Shown: positions 42,838 through 53,010 of the stretch, in pieces | How the letters are laid out: the number at the start of each line of letters is the position of its first letter | Position numbering within the stretch: the stretch's first letter is position 1 | NCBI GenBank assembly: GCA_963576735.1 | Contig: OY755177.1 | Span: forward strand, 5,456,001 to 5,520,000 | DNA from: Bedellia somnulentella | Lineage: Eukaryota > Arthropoda > Insecta > Lepidoptera > Bedelliidae | Direction of reading: 5' to 3' | Length of the DNA stretch: 64,000 bases | Made by a program: the position numbers and the translations under genes | Notes under the pieces: generated by a model | What the model was told of the DNA's origin: nothing | The model's input: only the letters and a program-made list of their open reading frames with translations | Database searches by the model: none

Positions 42838-43051
42838 ATACCTATTTTCTATGAAAAAAAAAAGTTAAATTTTTTTGCGAAAAATGTTCTAGAACTCGAA
42901 CGTTCCAAAGTTCGAAAAATTACCAACTGTCGGAGCGCAAACGGACGTGACTTTGGGACGATCGAATATGAAAAAACTAGATGAAAACCCAGCTTCGCTC
43001 GGGTGAAATTTGGCATATAATACACATCTAGGTACAAAATATAGGAAGATC

Positions 43052-43308
43052 GCCATGTAGTGTCGGTTTAGAATAACACTACCCCGTTTCTACCGATGGG
43101 TCTACGTAAGAGGCGACTAACGGTATTGTGGCTTTCAAGGGATTTTGGGCGATGCGTTTAAAGACACATTACCAACAACCTTCACTTCACGATCTTTTCC
43201 CCACTAAATTTTCCAAAAGTGGCTGAGGATTTTCTAAATCCTTAGCTCTGGCTACCCCTTCTAGGGATTTAAAGCAGTGAGTATAAGTAAGTAAGTAAGT
43301 AAGTAAGT
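43052..43308 (+). repeat. SINE-A copy inside the composite insertion
   Basis: Complete; the tail has become (AAGT)n (GTAAGTAAGTAAGTAAGT). It is the innermost layer of the nest. Confidence 0.87.
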
Positions 43309-43631
43309 ATACTTTTGTAGTCATCTGTTCTCAAGGAATATTAAAGGTAAGCAAGGCATAGATTCGTCTAGATTCGTTCATTGATTTTATCTATTAATTA
43401 TTATTATAGATACTCTTTTCTTCAGTCAGCGCAAACTGCCTAGGTAGACGGCAACAGTCTAGGATACCCCATGGTAGCTCTTACTGCGCGCGGCCTAAGG
43501 GGGCCTATCGAACAATAAGGGGAGGGGTATCTTAGCGTATGGCTGAATACCGACATACATACTAAATTTGCCATCGTTACGAAGAGCCCTTCGCTGCATC
43601 CAATTGCCAGAATTGTGATAATATTTACCAA

Positions 43632-44148
43632 ATGCAAGGAGAAATAACAAACAAATACACGACCAATGAAAGATTTTATGAAATACTTCGACTACTTCAA
43701 TACGATTTTCGGCATAATGAGTACAATCAGAACAAATTAATACAAATAGAGACGCAGAAGCTGTCATTACTGACTGGAATAGATATAAGTCATGAATTCG
43801 AACAAACGTGTTCTAAGTTCCTGCTTGCGTAATTGCTAAGCTTATTGTAGTTTGGAAGTCTGCACTACAATTTGGTGATGCACTACAGCGGATACAAAAG
43901 TGGCAAAACAATATTATCGAGAAACGTCAACGACTGAAGTATATAGTATCTATAATAATAATTTCGTTAAGGAGTATGGTAGACTCAATCGAAACCTCCT
44001 TGTCCTTTGCGAAACGATTGAAAAACATTATGAAACGGAACGTTTATGTCATCGGGTGACAGTCAATATGGCGGCTAAGATTTGTTTGGCAGCAATCAGC
44101 ACCATTAAAATTAAGCAAAATACTCGACAATCCGAATTTTGCGGATAG
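43632..44148 (+). other. ORF remnants of unknown origin
   Basis: A 66-codon ORF (NERFYEILRLLQYDFRHNEY, LLTGIDISHEFEQTCSKFLL) ends at 43832. Beyond it a second frame reads ALQFGDALQRIQKWQNNIIE and SLSFAKRLKNIMKRNVYVIG. Both are helix-rich and could be pieces of one decayed gene belonging to the insertion. No family recognised. Confidence 0.3.
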
Positions 44149-44497
44149 ATGTTGTCGGGTAACATTTCGAAAATTCGAATATCTCAAATCCGAAATTCAC
44201 TATTTAGAAAACTGTTCACATAATTTACATATCACAGATGCTTTATTTTCCACAACTTCATTAGTACATAAATACATTTTCTAGAAGTATCACTTCCCAG
44301 AAAAACTAAAACCAGATTATTAAAATGAATTTTTTGCTTTTACCAACTATATCTTTTACTATAATCTCGTTATTTCAAAGGTTTACAAGACCGAAGTAAC
44401 TTTATCTATAGTCTTACATATCGTAAATCTCTTTATCCAGATATGTTTTATGTTAGAAAAATTGTATAAATAGAACGCGGTTGCAAGTAGGGGGGGT

Positions 44498-44548
44498 GCA
44501 GGGGGGCAGAGCCCCCCTGCTTGGGGGGGTCGGGGGGCGAAAGCCCCC
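44498..44548. other. Two G/C hairpins
   Basis: GCAGGGGGGC-AGA-GCCCCCCTGC (44498-44520) is a perfect 10-bp stem; GGGGGC-GAAA-GCCCCC (44533-44548) has a GNRA-type tetraloop. G runs could also form quadruplexes. Very unusual in this AT-rich window. Confidence 0.8.
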
Positions 44549-44579
44549 TGCATACAAAGAAAAGTTAGGTTACATTCAG

Positions 44580-44598
44580 TTAGGTTAGGTTAGGTTAG
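44580..44598 (+). repeat. Short TTAGG array
   Basis: Nearly four TTAGG units, the insect telomere repeat, followed by GAGCGAGCGTAGCGCAGCGG. Too short to be a telomere. Confidence 0.7.
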
Positions 44599-45384
44599 AT
44601 TATGTATAAAACGAGCGAGCGTAGCGCAGCGGAGCGAGCACCTAAATGCCTGATGCATGGTATACTACTAAGCGGGGTATACTACATACTTAAAATATGC
44701 CTGAAAAATTATTCATAGCAGTAGGTATCATTCAATACATCTGAATTTCAAATATTTGGAAAATGATTTTTTGGAATAGTGATTATTCGGAAAAGCAATA
44801 TTGCGGAATTAAGATAAATCTGGTTTTCGATTCTTCGGGAATCTGTTCTAATGGTTAATCAAAATGATAGTAATAAAAACAAAAACCAAACAATAATCTG
44901 GAATGTAAGAATATGGTATTTGAAATTTCGGCGAAACCATATTAGGGCAATTAAAAAAAAGGCGACTAGTTTTCGGTAAAATAATATTCGGGTTTAAAAG
45001 TTTCGGATATACAGTATGTAACCATGTTGTCGACTCAAAATCATTATTTTTTTAAGTATTATTATTCAGGTAAGGTTTCGATCAAGTCTACCGTACCCCG
45101 TGACGAAATTATTAATATAGATTCTATTTTCTCGCACCGCTGGTATTGTTTACGTAATTTTTCCATATACTTACATTATCATTTTTTAATGGTGATTATT
45201 CCTCCGATTTTTATCAAAATTGACATAGACCATCTAGACATAGTCCTTGACCACCATGCAAAATTTCAGGGTTCTGAGTTGAGCCGTTTGGGAGGAGTAC
45301 GATCACAACGAAATGCAAAAGTCGGGGGTAAATGGAGCTTCGCTCCAATGAGGGAAGATTTATAGCTTTACAGACACGGTCATG

Positions 45385-46205
45385 TACATACGTAGAGCTA
45401 GAGCGAGAACTAGGAATTGGATCAGCAGCAATGCAAACCATAATTTACGACCACCTTTCTCTCCGTAATCGTTGTTCGAGATGGGTGCCGCACAAACTTA
45501 CCGATGAGCAGAAAGACCGTCGGGTGGATGGGTGCCTATTCATGATAGATAAATTCAACGGAGTCGAGAAAAAAAACGTATATGATATACTGACTGGTGA
45601 TGAAACATGGCTATATAACTATGATCCCGAATCAAAGCGACAGTCGACTGTATGGTGCTTTGAAGACGAGCCAACTCCAACGAAATGTCGCCGTGCACGA
45701 AGCGCATAGAAACAAATGGTCACCTCGTTTTTCTGGAAAACGGGTCATATTGCTACTGTTGTGCTATAGAATGAAAGAACGGTGAACTCCGAATGGTATG
45801 TGACAGTTTGTGCTCCAACAGTAATATCAGCTTGGTGTGACAAGCGACCGAAGTCAGGAATCCGGCACCTTCTCTGGCACCACAACAATGAGGGGCGCCG
45901 CACACGTCTGCCAGAACACTAGACTTTTTTAACTCGAAGAATGTGTCAATTCTCCCTCACCCGCCATATTCCCCTGACCTAACGCCTTGTGATTTTTACT
46001 TGTTTCCAAAAATCAAAGAAGAATTAAAGGGGAAGAGGTTTGAAATCAAAGAAGGTGCGCTGGTTGCCTATAATTTCGAGATTTCTGAGGTATCTAAACA
46101 AGAGTGATCACAGGTATTTTCCAATTGCTTCAGACGTATGGAAAAGTGTATACGTGCTCAGGGTGAATACTTTGAAAAGATCGATACTTGTAATAAAGAA
46201 TAAAT
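45385..46205 (+). pseudogene. Mariner transposase, C-terminal part, decayed
   Basis: TYVELERELGIGSAAMQTII, RWVPHKLTDEQKDRR and ILTGDETWLYNYDPESKRQS hold the linker and first catalytic aspartate (GDETW). A TAG follows RRARSA at 45707. In the next segment the second catalytic aspartate of the family's HHDN is changed (HHNN). HPPYSPDLTPC-type text and the C-terminus are present in shifted frames up to the right TIR. Several stops and shifts make it inactive. Confidence 0.85.
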
Positions 46206-46263
46206 TTTATAATTTTTGAGTATCTAGTTTCTTTTGGCATGCCCCTGGTATGTATGTTAGTTT

Positions 46264-46322
46264 ATATTATTAGTACCTCTGCCAACCCCTTCGGGGATAT
46301 TCAGTGTGAACGTTTGAGTCTT
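46264..46322 (+). repeat. SINE-B 3' terminus
   Basis: ATTAGTACCTCTGCC, the CCCCTTCGGGG hairpin and GTGTGAACGTTTGAG. Confidence 0.8.
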
Positions 46323-46505
46323 GAGTCAATCTTTAATTCTAAAGGTCCAAATATATGTTAGTTGGTCGTTAATAATTACAGTGATGATTTTTATGTGCTT
46401 GGGTTCCACAGTTTTAATAATTCGGGTATCATATGCAATCGTAATAAATATATACTGTAAATGTTAGAATCAATAAAAAAAATCAATTAGACAATGGATA
46501 TTTCT

Positions 46506-46552
46506 GGCTACCCCTTTTAGGGAGCCGTGAGTATAAGTATGTATGTATGTAA
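46506..46552 (+). repeat. SINE-A 3' terminus
   Basis: CTGGCTACCCCTTTTAGGG, GCCGTGAGTATAAG and (TATG)n; part of the stem-loop lost. Confidence 0.75.
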
Positions 46553-46763
46553 CATTCTGTATAACTGCAAAGTGATATTTATTAAACTTGTGAGATGATG
46601 TTTATGATGTTATAAAGATACGGTTTAACATTATTCTCTTAAAAAAAAGTGATTGAAATTGATTTTTAAGAAAATGAATTTTTGTATAGGAACTTAAAAT
46701 CTCGAAGACTATTACGTTTCTCTAATAAAAGACATTTACAGGCATATGAATTTGCAACAAGAC

Positions 46764-46930
46764 TTAATATCCGCATATTATTCTATGAAGTGACTGTGAA
46801 ATCGTTTGCTCGCTTTGAATTTCAGACTTTAGTTTAAGATTGTATATCTTTTTATAGTAACTAAATATATGCGTAGAAGATTGGGATAATTTTCTGTCGG
46901 GCGTTGGTGACGACCGTTCCCGCGGTCCTG
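46764..46930 (-). CDS. Candidate second exon of - strand gene
   Basis: An acceptor-like AACTTAATTCAG precedes 46930. Joined in phase to the exon at 47254 it reads SGPRERSSPTPDRKLSQSST and stays open for about 56 codons to a TAA at 46766-46764. Only the first 40 bases are GC-rich; the rest has intron-like composition, so the true exon may be shorter or absent. Confidence 0.25.
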
Positions 46931-47120
46931 CTGAATTAAGTTGGAACTTCTATAAATTATATGTAGCGTAGAACTTATTGCACTTTGAAGGAATTCTATA
47001 GTAAATGTGGATAACGAATGCGTCATTAATATGGAATAGTTGCATATTGTTTTAAAAAATATGACTCTTGAATTTATCAGTAATTCAATGTGTCACGTGC
47101 CGAGACCGTCCATTGCTACT

Positions 47121-47155
47121 AACGTACCGTACGTTACGTAGGTAACGTAACGTTT
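47121..47155. promoter_or_regulatory. Palindromic ACGT-rich cluster
   Basis: AACGTACCGTACGTTACGTA followed by GGTAACGTAACG contains overlapping TTACGTA and TAACGTAA words that resemble bZIP (PAR/NFIL3-type) sites, 100 bp from the CpG-rich exon. Confidence 0.35.
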
Positions 47156-47253
47156 AATTTTTCAAATAATTTAATAAATTTTGTTAGTAAAAACACCAAT
47201 ATTTATTTATATTCCCAATAAAATAACAATAAATAAACATATCTAAAACTCAC

Positions 47254-47433
47254 ATTTCTGCGAATCAGTCTTCTGCGGCGACTTTTTATCTCCGCGCCCC
47301 ATGGTGTTGGATCGCGTTAGGGCGGGCGGCGAGTACGACGGGCGGCGCGAGAGCGACCCGCAGCGGTTGTACTATCGAGCGCGCGCGCCCCCGCCGCCTC
47401 GGCCGGACGAGCCTCCCTGGTTCTGCCAGATAC
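47254..47433 (-). CDS. Candidate CpG-rich first coding exon (- strand gene)
   Basis: A sharp GC/CpG island in AT-rich DNA. On the - strand it is bounded by ATATTTCCTTTCAG|GT (acceptor) and AAAT|GTGAGTT (consensus donor). Inside, CAACACCATGG at 47302 gives a start in excellent context with an in-frame stop upstream. It opens MGRGDKKSPQKTDSQK before the donor in phase 1. The Lys/Ser-rich N-terminus is not one I can assign. An overlapping + strand ORF (MVLDRVRAGGEYDGRRESDP...) lacks a donor and is less likely. It could also be a GC-rich promoter region alone. Confidence 0.45.
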
Positions 47434-47532
47434 CTGAAAGGAAATATGGCTTGTAGCTGAAGATTTTGACACTGTGTAAAAGTTAGTTTTGTAAATGAAT
47501 ACTCATTCAGAACTTTCAGTTATAATGTCAAT

Positions 47533-47708
47533 AATACATACATACATATACTCACGGCCTAAATAGGGGTAGCCAGAGCTTCATAGCTAGAACATTGACC
47601 CTGTGACCCTGATGGCAGGGTCTCCAACCGCATTCCCCAAAAACCTCTTAAAAAAACCTAAAAAACCTGAAACCCTTAGTCGCCTCTTACGACACAAATG
47701 GGTAGAAA
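47533..47708 (-). repeat. SINE-A, rearranged older subtype
   Basis: TACA tail, CTCACGGCC and TCTCCAACCGCATTCCCCAA are clear; the CCACTTTTGG block is missing. Confidence 0.7.
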
Positions 47709-49554
47709 ATAAATAATAATAAGCACATTCAGAGATGTCATTAAAATGAATGAAAACCAACTCATAGAATGGATTATTCACGGTTCAGCTGGGTAAACTT
47801 TACCAATTTTGCATTGCAGCCTTTTAATAAAGAATTTTAGTCAAACTTCACAGAAAAATCTTAGTTAGGCAAAAATCGATACTCAATTTTATAAAATGGA
47901 CTTGATTTGAGTTTAATCTGGTTCGTGTCTGATTTGTTATTAATATGTCCAATTTCTTTTCGAATGCACGTAAGCAGCAGTGAGACCGGATCACCACACT
48001 TTCTCGGCGTTTTAAATGTCTAACTAAAATCTCTTTAGCCGAAATCGGTCTTCCTTTCGTTTATAGCCTGAAAAATATTGGTCAATTCTTGTATTAAGCA
48101 GTAAACTTACGGATAACAAGGATTTTAGCTGAAAATTTATATCTTACGCACAAAAATCATTTAACTAGAATCTCTTTTCTATGCACAAAATAAAAGAGTG
48201 TAATGCACACGTACGAAATCAGCTCCTATCATAAGAGCTCTAAAACCCTGAGTCGCCTCTTACGACATCCGCGCAATGTAAATTGTGTAAGTGCTTTTAC
48301 ACATTTTACATTTGCTAAGCTGACATTAAGCTTGCTTCCTCATTTTAGGTGCTATTAACATGTCTAGATACAGTATTATCATCGTTGACTTATTATTCCA
48401 TACAGCAACTCATTTGATCTGCGTATGTTCAATATGCACATACATTTGTTTATTTATTTATTGTAATGTGGTGGACATCATTATATCGTTGGTTGTAAAA
48501 GAACAGCAAAATATGAATAGGACGTTGGAAAAAAAGTAACAACACTAGATTAACTGTTACGATAACATTTTATTATATGCAAAATACCATTAAGTGAAGA
48601 GATAATTAAACTCCGTGTTTCAGTATAGCAATAAGATTTATTACCCTGAGCCTTGAAGGATCTTTATCTTTTCAAATTAACAAAATTTAGATTACAACGG
48701 TGAGATGAAGGTTAATAAAATAACAGAACAAAGTATGTATGGTTTCTGTAGTTTGTTAATGATGTCTTGTTATTTAGATACAACAATAAAAGATTGAGAA
48801 AAATGCCAAACAACAATGGTTGCAAACTGCCTTTCTAAGTTTAGTCTTGACCTAATAGTTTACTAAGACTTTAATTTCTTGACTTGGATTGAAGACATAC
48901 GCATAATTTAGATTTCTAAAAAAATATACTTCTCGCGTACCAAATAATACGTTATGATAGTGATATTTATGCATTTTCATACTCATATTTTTAACTTGTT
49001 GTTAATTGGATGCGAGCGATGGAGAGCGAGTAGGCCACGTGAGAAGTGAGATACTGTCAGATTGTGTGTGAGTAAACAAAACATACTCCCTCCGAAACAT
49101 ATCATGCTATATGTACTAAAAATTTAGATACGATCATCTATAAACTTTATGCATATAAAAAACTGTTATTCCAAAACATTTCTTGCTCTGATAACAAAAT
49201 ACGAGAAACGCAGCTATCCGCATACAATTTTGAATTCAAATACACTATCAGTTTCCACTTTGTAGAAAATCAGTTGTCATTCAAAGTGTCTGACTGAACG
49301 ATTTGTAGTTTCTGTATAAAATAGAATGCTCTTTGAGAAACGGAACTTCTAACATCTGTTACTCTCGGAACATTCTTCTTGATCACTGCGGAGGACAATG
49401 CTTTGAACAAGCATTTAAACTTTGAAATAACTTCGACAACAAATAATGTTGTTGTGTACTGGTACCGACTTGACATCATTAATTCATTAATGTAGTAAAT
49501 AGACTATTAATTATAAAAAAACATCGTTCTACTAGTAGTACTTATAATGTACAG
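47709..49554. other. Unique AT-rich sequence with one SINE-A scrap
   Basis: AACCCTGAGTCGCCTCTTACGACATCCGCG at 48243-48273 is a SINE-A (- strand) fragment. No gene is supported elsewhere. Confidence 0.45.
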
Positions 49555-49797
49555 ACATACTTACATATACTCACGGCTATAAATCCTTAGAAGGGGTCCA
49601 GAGCTAGGGAATTGGAAACTACTCAGCCACTTTTGGAAGTTGCATGGGGAAAAGCTGGTAAAATAAAGGTTGTTGGTGATGGGTCTCCAACCGCATCGCC
49701 CAAAAATCCCTTAAAAGCCCCAAAACCGTTAGTCGCCTCTTACGTACACCCACCGGAAGAAATGGGGTAGTGCTATTCTAAGCCGACACTACACAGC
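49555..49797 (-). repeat. SINE-A copy
   Basis: Near-consensus; TAATGTAC before the tail recurs after the 5' end (49801 on), a likely target duplication. Confidence 0.9.
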
Positions 49798-50250
49798 ACT
49801 AATAATGTACTAAAAGCCATATTACCAAAAAGAAGTTAACAGACTTCGGAATCGAAAATTGTTCAACACTTTTAAAGTTTGAAACGATAGTGACACTAAC
49901 ATAAGGAGGTAGTTGGCTTTAAATAGCATAACTCAACAATAATTCTTCAATCCCCAGTCTTCAAAGTCACCGCATCCAATGCCCACTGAAAAATACGTAG
50001 GTAGTAGTGCTATTCTACTACCTACACTGAGGGATTCAGAATTAAATATGGACCATGATAGGTCATACAGGAGAACAAGGTTAATGCGATGCGATTAGAA
50101 CGAATGTAATGAATGTCTACCAATTTCATTCACTCAAGGTCAGTTACACTGTTTTTTGGTAACCGTTATCCATTAGATCGCTATATTATATGACTATCCG
50201 TTGAACATTATTTATACGTCAGTGGGCACAAGTACACGGCCAGTCATATA
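49798..50250. other. Unique sequence
   Basis: No gene. A local repeat GTAGTAGTGCTATTCTACTACCTAC near 50003-50028 is a chance-like palindrome. Confidence 0.4.
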
Positions 50251-50254
50251 ACAT

Positions 50255-50470
50255 TAACATACTCACATATACTCACGACTATAAATCCCTTGAAGGGGTA
50301 GCCAGAGCTAAGGATATAGAAATTCCTCAGCCACTTTTGGAAGTTGCGTGGGGAAAAGATGGTGAAATAAAGGTTGTTGGTGATGGGTTTCTAACCGCAT
50401 CGCCCAAAAATCCCTTAAAAACCCACCGGAAGAAATGGGGTATTGCTATTCTAAGCCGACACTACACAGC
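50255..50470 (-). repeat. SINE-A copy with internal deletion
   Basis: ATCCCTTAAAAACCCACCGG skips the AAGAGGCGACTAACGG block. ATATAACATTAAC flanks both sides. Confidence 0.88.
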
Positions 50471-50500
50471 AACAATATAACATTAACTATAATAATAAAG

Positions 50501-50874
50501 CAACCGTGATAGCCCAGTGGGTAGAACACTCGGTTATCGTGCAAACGACTAGTGTTCAAATTCTGGGTCAGGCCTACACCAATTTGTCTTTTCTAAAGAC
50601 ATATGTGTGGTTAATTTATCACGGTTGTTAACGGTGAGGGAAAACATCGTGAGGAAACCCACATGGCTGAGTTGTACTTAGTCATGTGACAGTGTATTCG
50701 TACAAAACGGCGATAGGCCTGCCCCCTTTCACGTGAGTACACTTTGTCCATGCAAAACGTGGGTACTCTGAACACCAGGTGACAAAGTCACGTGATGTTC
50801 AGAAGTATTGGTGCCTCTGCCAACCCCTTCGGGGATATTCGGCGTGAACGTTTATGTTTATGTTATGTTATGTT
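50501..50874 (+). mobile_element. SINE-B reference copy (subfamily a)
   Basis: 374 bp enclosed by a perfect ATAATAATAAAG duplication (50489-50500, 50875-50886). Complete A and B boxes and TTATG tail. Confidence 0.95.
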
Positions 50875-50886
50875 ATAATAATAAAG

Positions 50887-51405
50887 GAATATCAGTAACG
50901 ATCCTAAGGCTTGGCACGACTTAGTCTAGATTTCATGACTTTTTAGAGATAAATTAGCAGCTCTATCGAGACTTGGCTAGTTTTTTACAAAATGTTATTG
51001 GTCGGATTAACATTACTGGAATATTCAAAAGTTTAATACCTATTTCCAAATCAGAAACATTGGACCTACGAATAGAAGTTTTATTTCTTCTAGGGATCAA
51101 TTTTGTTATATTTAGTTGGTACTTGGTTATGCCTTATTAAGCCCGTGAAATGATAATCTGCACATGGTGAAATTATTCATCACCATTTCAAATAACCAGT
51201 ACACCAATTTTTAAATAATGCCAAGTATGTGCAATATAAACAAAGTTCTGAGATTCGATCATAAGCGGATCAAGTTTAGCAGCTTTGAAATAGTTAAGGC
51301 GCTTCACTGAACTTGGATAAAGCTGAACCTAGCTTTTTATGTATTAATTTCATGCTTTGTTTTGTGAAGTCATCGATATCAAAAATGAGGTCATTAACTT
51401 TTTAT
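50887..51405. other. AT-rich, no gene seen
   Basis: No supported feature. Confidence 0.45.
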
Positions 51406-51482
51406 ATACATACATATTCACGCCATTACTTCCTATTGGGGTAGGCAGAGAATATCGATTGCCACTTTGTACGGTCCTGACA
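51406..51482 (-). repeat. LINE-C 3' terminus
   Basis: ATATTCACGCCATTACTTCC, TATTGGGGTAGGCAGAG and CCACTTTGTACGGTCCTGAC. Confidence 0.75.
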
Positions 51483-51631
51483 AATGAACTTTTCTAGTCC
51501 TGTTTCATATTCTTCTTCTGTTGCACCATAATAAAATGACGTTCAAAGAAGACACTTGGTTTTACAAAGCCATTTGTTTGTATTACAATTATGCTGAGTT
51601 TGAACAACGACGCTACATTTATTACAGAGTT

Positions 51632-51707
51632 TTCACTCACGCCATTATTTCTCATTAGGGTAGGTAGAGACTATTCACGATCACACGATCGGCACTTTGT
51701 ACGATAT
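51632..51707 (-). repeat. LINE-C 3' terminus, second
   Basis: CTCACGCCATTATTTCTCAT, GGGTAGGTAGAGAC, then a local duplication of the CGATC text and GGCACTTTGTACGAT. Confidence 0.7.
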
Positions 51708-52789
51708 ACTAAATTTATTCCACATTTATGTAGAAATAATTGTAATACAGGAATGAAGGAATGATATATAAAATCACACCCTGTTAGCTACATATACTCT
51801 TTTCAACTCACAAACGGATAAGAGATTAGCCTGAAAATTAGATGGATGGTAGCTTCCACGTAATAACACATATAGAAAACAAGTATAAACTACGAACTAC
51901 AGGAGAAACAGAGGCAATGTATCCTCACTCTTATTTTCAAAATATTACACTATCCGAGTAAAGACGGAGTGAGCACTTGTAACATTTAAAATATTAATCG
52001 TATCAATTGATTAAATCAAAGTTATGTTTGGGAAAAATTGCTGTAACTTAGGTCTAGTTGATTAGTCTTACTTCTTTCTATCAAATTGGTTTATGAAAAA
52101 AATACACAATACTCTGAAAATTCACTCATAGTACAAAAGTTATCAAGTTTAATGTGTTTTTTTTCAATGTCTATATTTGGATAGTTTTCTATCCACTGTT
52201 TTGTACAAACTATTGATTTATTTTGCACTTGCGATAAAGTAAGGGCTTCTTGTACTATGTAAACCTTTACCATTTTTATATTCATCGTATTTGTCTGCAG
52301 TCATTGGCGCGTGCAAGGATCATGTTTGGCTGGTTTTAATTTACTTTGTTTTACATGCTTCGATACACATGCAGTCAGATCTCTGCTTTCAGATTAGCTT
52401 TGAAATGAACTGCCAAGCCTATTATATTACTGTCAGAACTGTCAGGCACATTATGAATTTTTATATAAGGTGAAAGGATGGATTCCTTTTTAAAACCTAT
52501 AAATTATGTAGTGATAGACTGTGGGCAAACTCATGTGCCTGAGATAAGTGATAACGATGTCGGTAATTTGTTTTTTTATGGGAATGTATTTCTAAATAAT
52601 CTACATATCACTACATTTATCACATTGCCTCAAATGAAACGAAAAATCCAAAGATTAAATAAACTCATTTAACTCAATCCATAATTAGTCGGTACAAACA
52701 CGGATGCATCTAACTAAACATTGCATCCGTCGTGCAAACTGTAAAAAGGAGATTCACTTGGCATAGTATAATAAAAGAAAAGAAAGAAA
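51708..52789. other. Mostly unique; inverted repeat at 52.70 kb
   Basis: ACGGATGCA/TGCATCCGT (9-bp arms, 13-nt loop, about 52702-52732). Short ORFs at 52091-52285 (-) and 52478-52672 (+) have protein-like text but no homology I recognise. Confidence 0.4.
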
Positions 52790-53010
52790 GAAAGAACAAA
52801 GTTTATTCGCAGCAAATATGGCACAAATTAAAAGATAACACAAAAAATAATAAAACTTAAAACTTAAGAAAAATAAATTTAAAATAAATCAAAAACATTT
52901 AAAAGTAAAAGTTAAAAACAATGTAAACAAACCTATGAACAGTGTCAAATAAATATAATAATGTATATAATAATGTATTTAAATATATAAATAAGTATGT
53001 CTTTGATATA
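52775..53010 (-). repeat. LINE 3'-UTR-like sequence with (AAAG)n tail
   Basis: AAAGAAAGAAAGAAC is followed by AAAGTTTATTCGC; on the - strand this is AATAAACTTTG then (TTTC)n, matching the 14.95-kb tail. Confidence 0.45.

Larger units (their letters stand above)
42224..45384. mobile_element. Unassigned 3.16-kb composite insertion in the transposase
   Basis: The mariner reading frame stops at RRIT and resumes at TYVELERELG; the duplicated TACA (42220-42223, 45385-45388) may be the target site. Inside, from left: LINE-F 3' end, a short ORF (42607-42837), a SINE-A at 43052, ORFs near 43632 and 43860-44148, G/C hairpins and TTAGG units at 44490-44640, and an end with GGAGCTTCGCTCC. Several GAGCGAAGCGAGC-like words recur (42590, 42990, 44620, 45330). 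I cannot place it in a known class. Confidence 0.6.
40979..46248 (+). mobile_element. Mariner (IS630-Tc1-mariner) element, heavily interrupted
   Basis: Terminal inverted repeats are CGAGGGGCATGCCAAAAGAA and, at the right end, the complement of CCAGGGGCATGCCAAAAGAA (about 30 bp each, ending near GATACTC). TA lies on both sides (40977-40978, 46249-46250). Mariners are usually about 1.3 kb; the extra 4 kb comes from a piggyBac-like element in the 5' UTR and a 3.2-kb insertion within the transposase gene. Confidence 0.9.

Noticed and set aside
44580..44598. TTAGG array as a telomere or subtelomere
   Set aside because: Only about four units, embedded in a transposon insertion with unique sequence on both sides.
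47301..47459. + strand ORF MVLDRVRAGGEYDGRRESDP... with acceptor-like CGAATCAG upstream
   Set aside because: No donor or plausible continuation; the - strand has a matched acceptor, start and donor in the same block.
52091..52672. Short ORFs with protein-like text on both strands
   Set aside because: 60-64 codons each, no start or splice signals that agree, no recognised motif.
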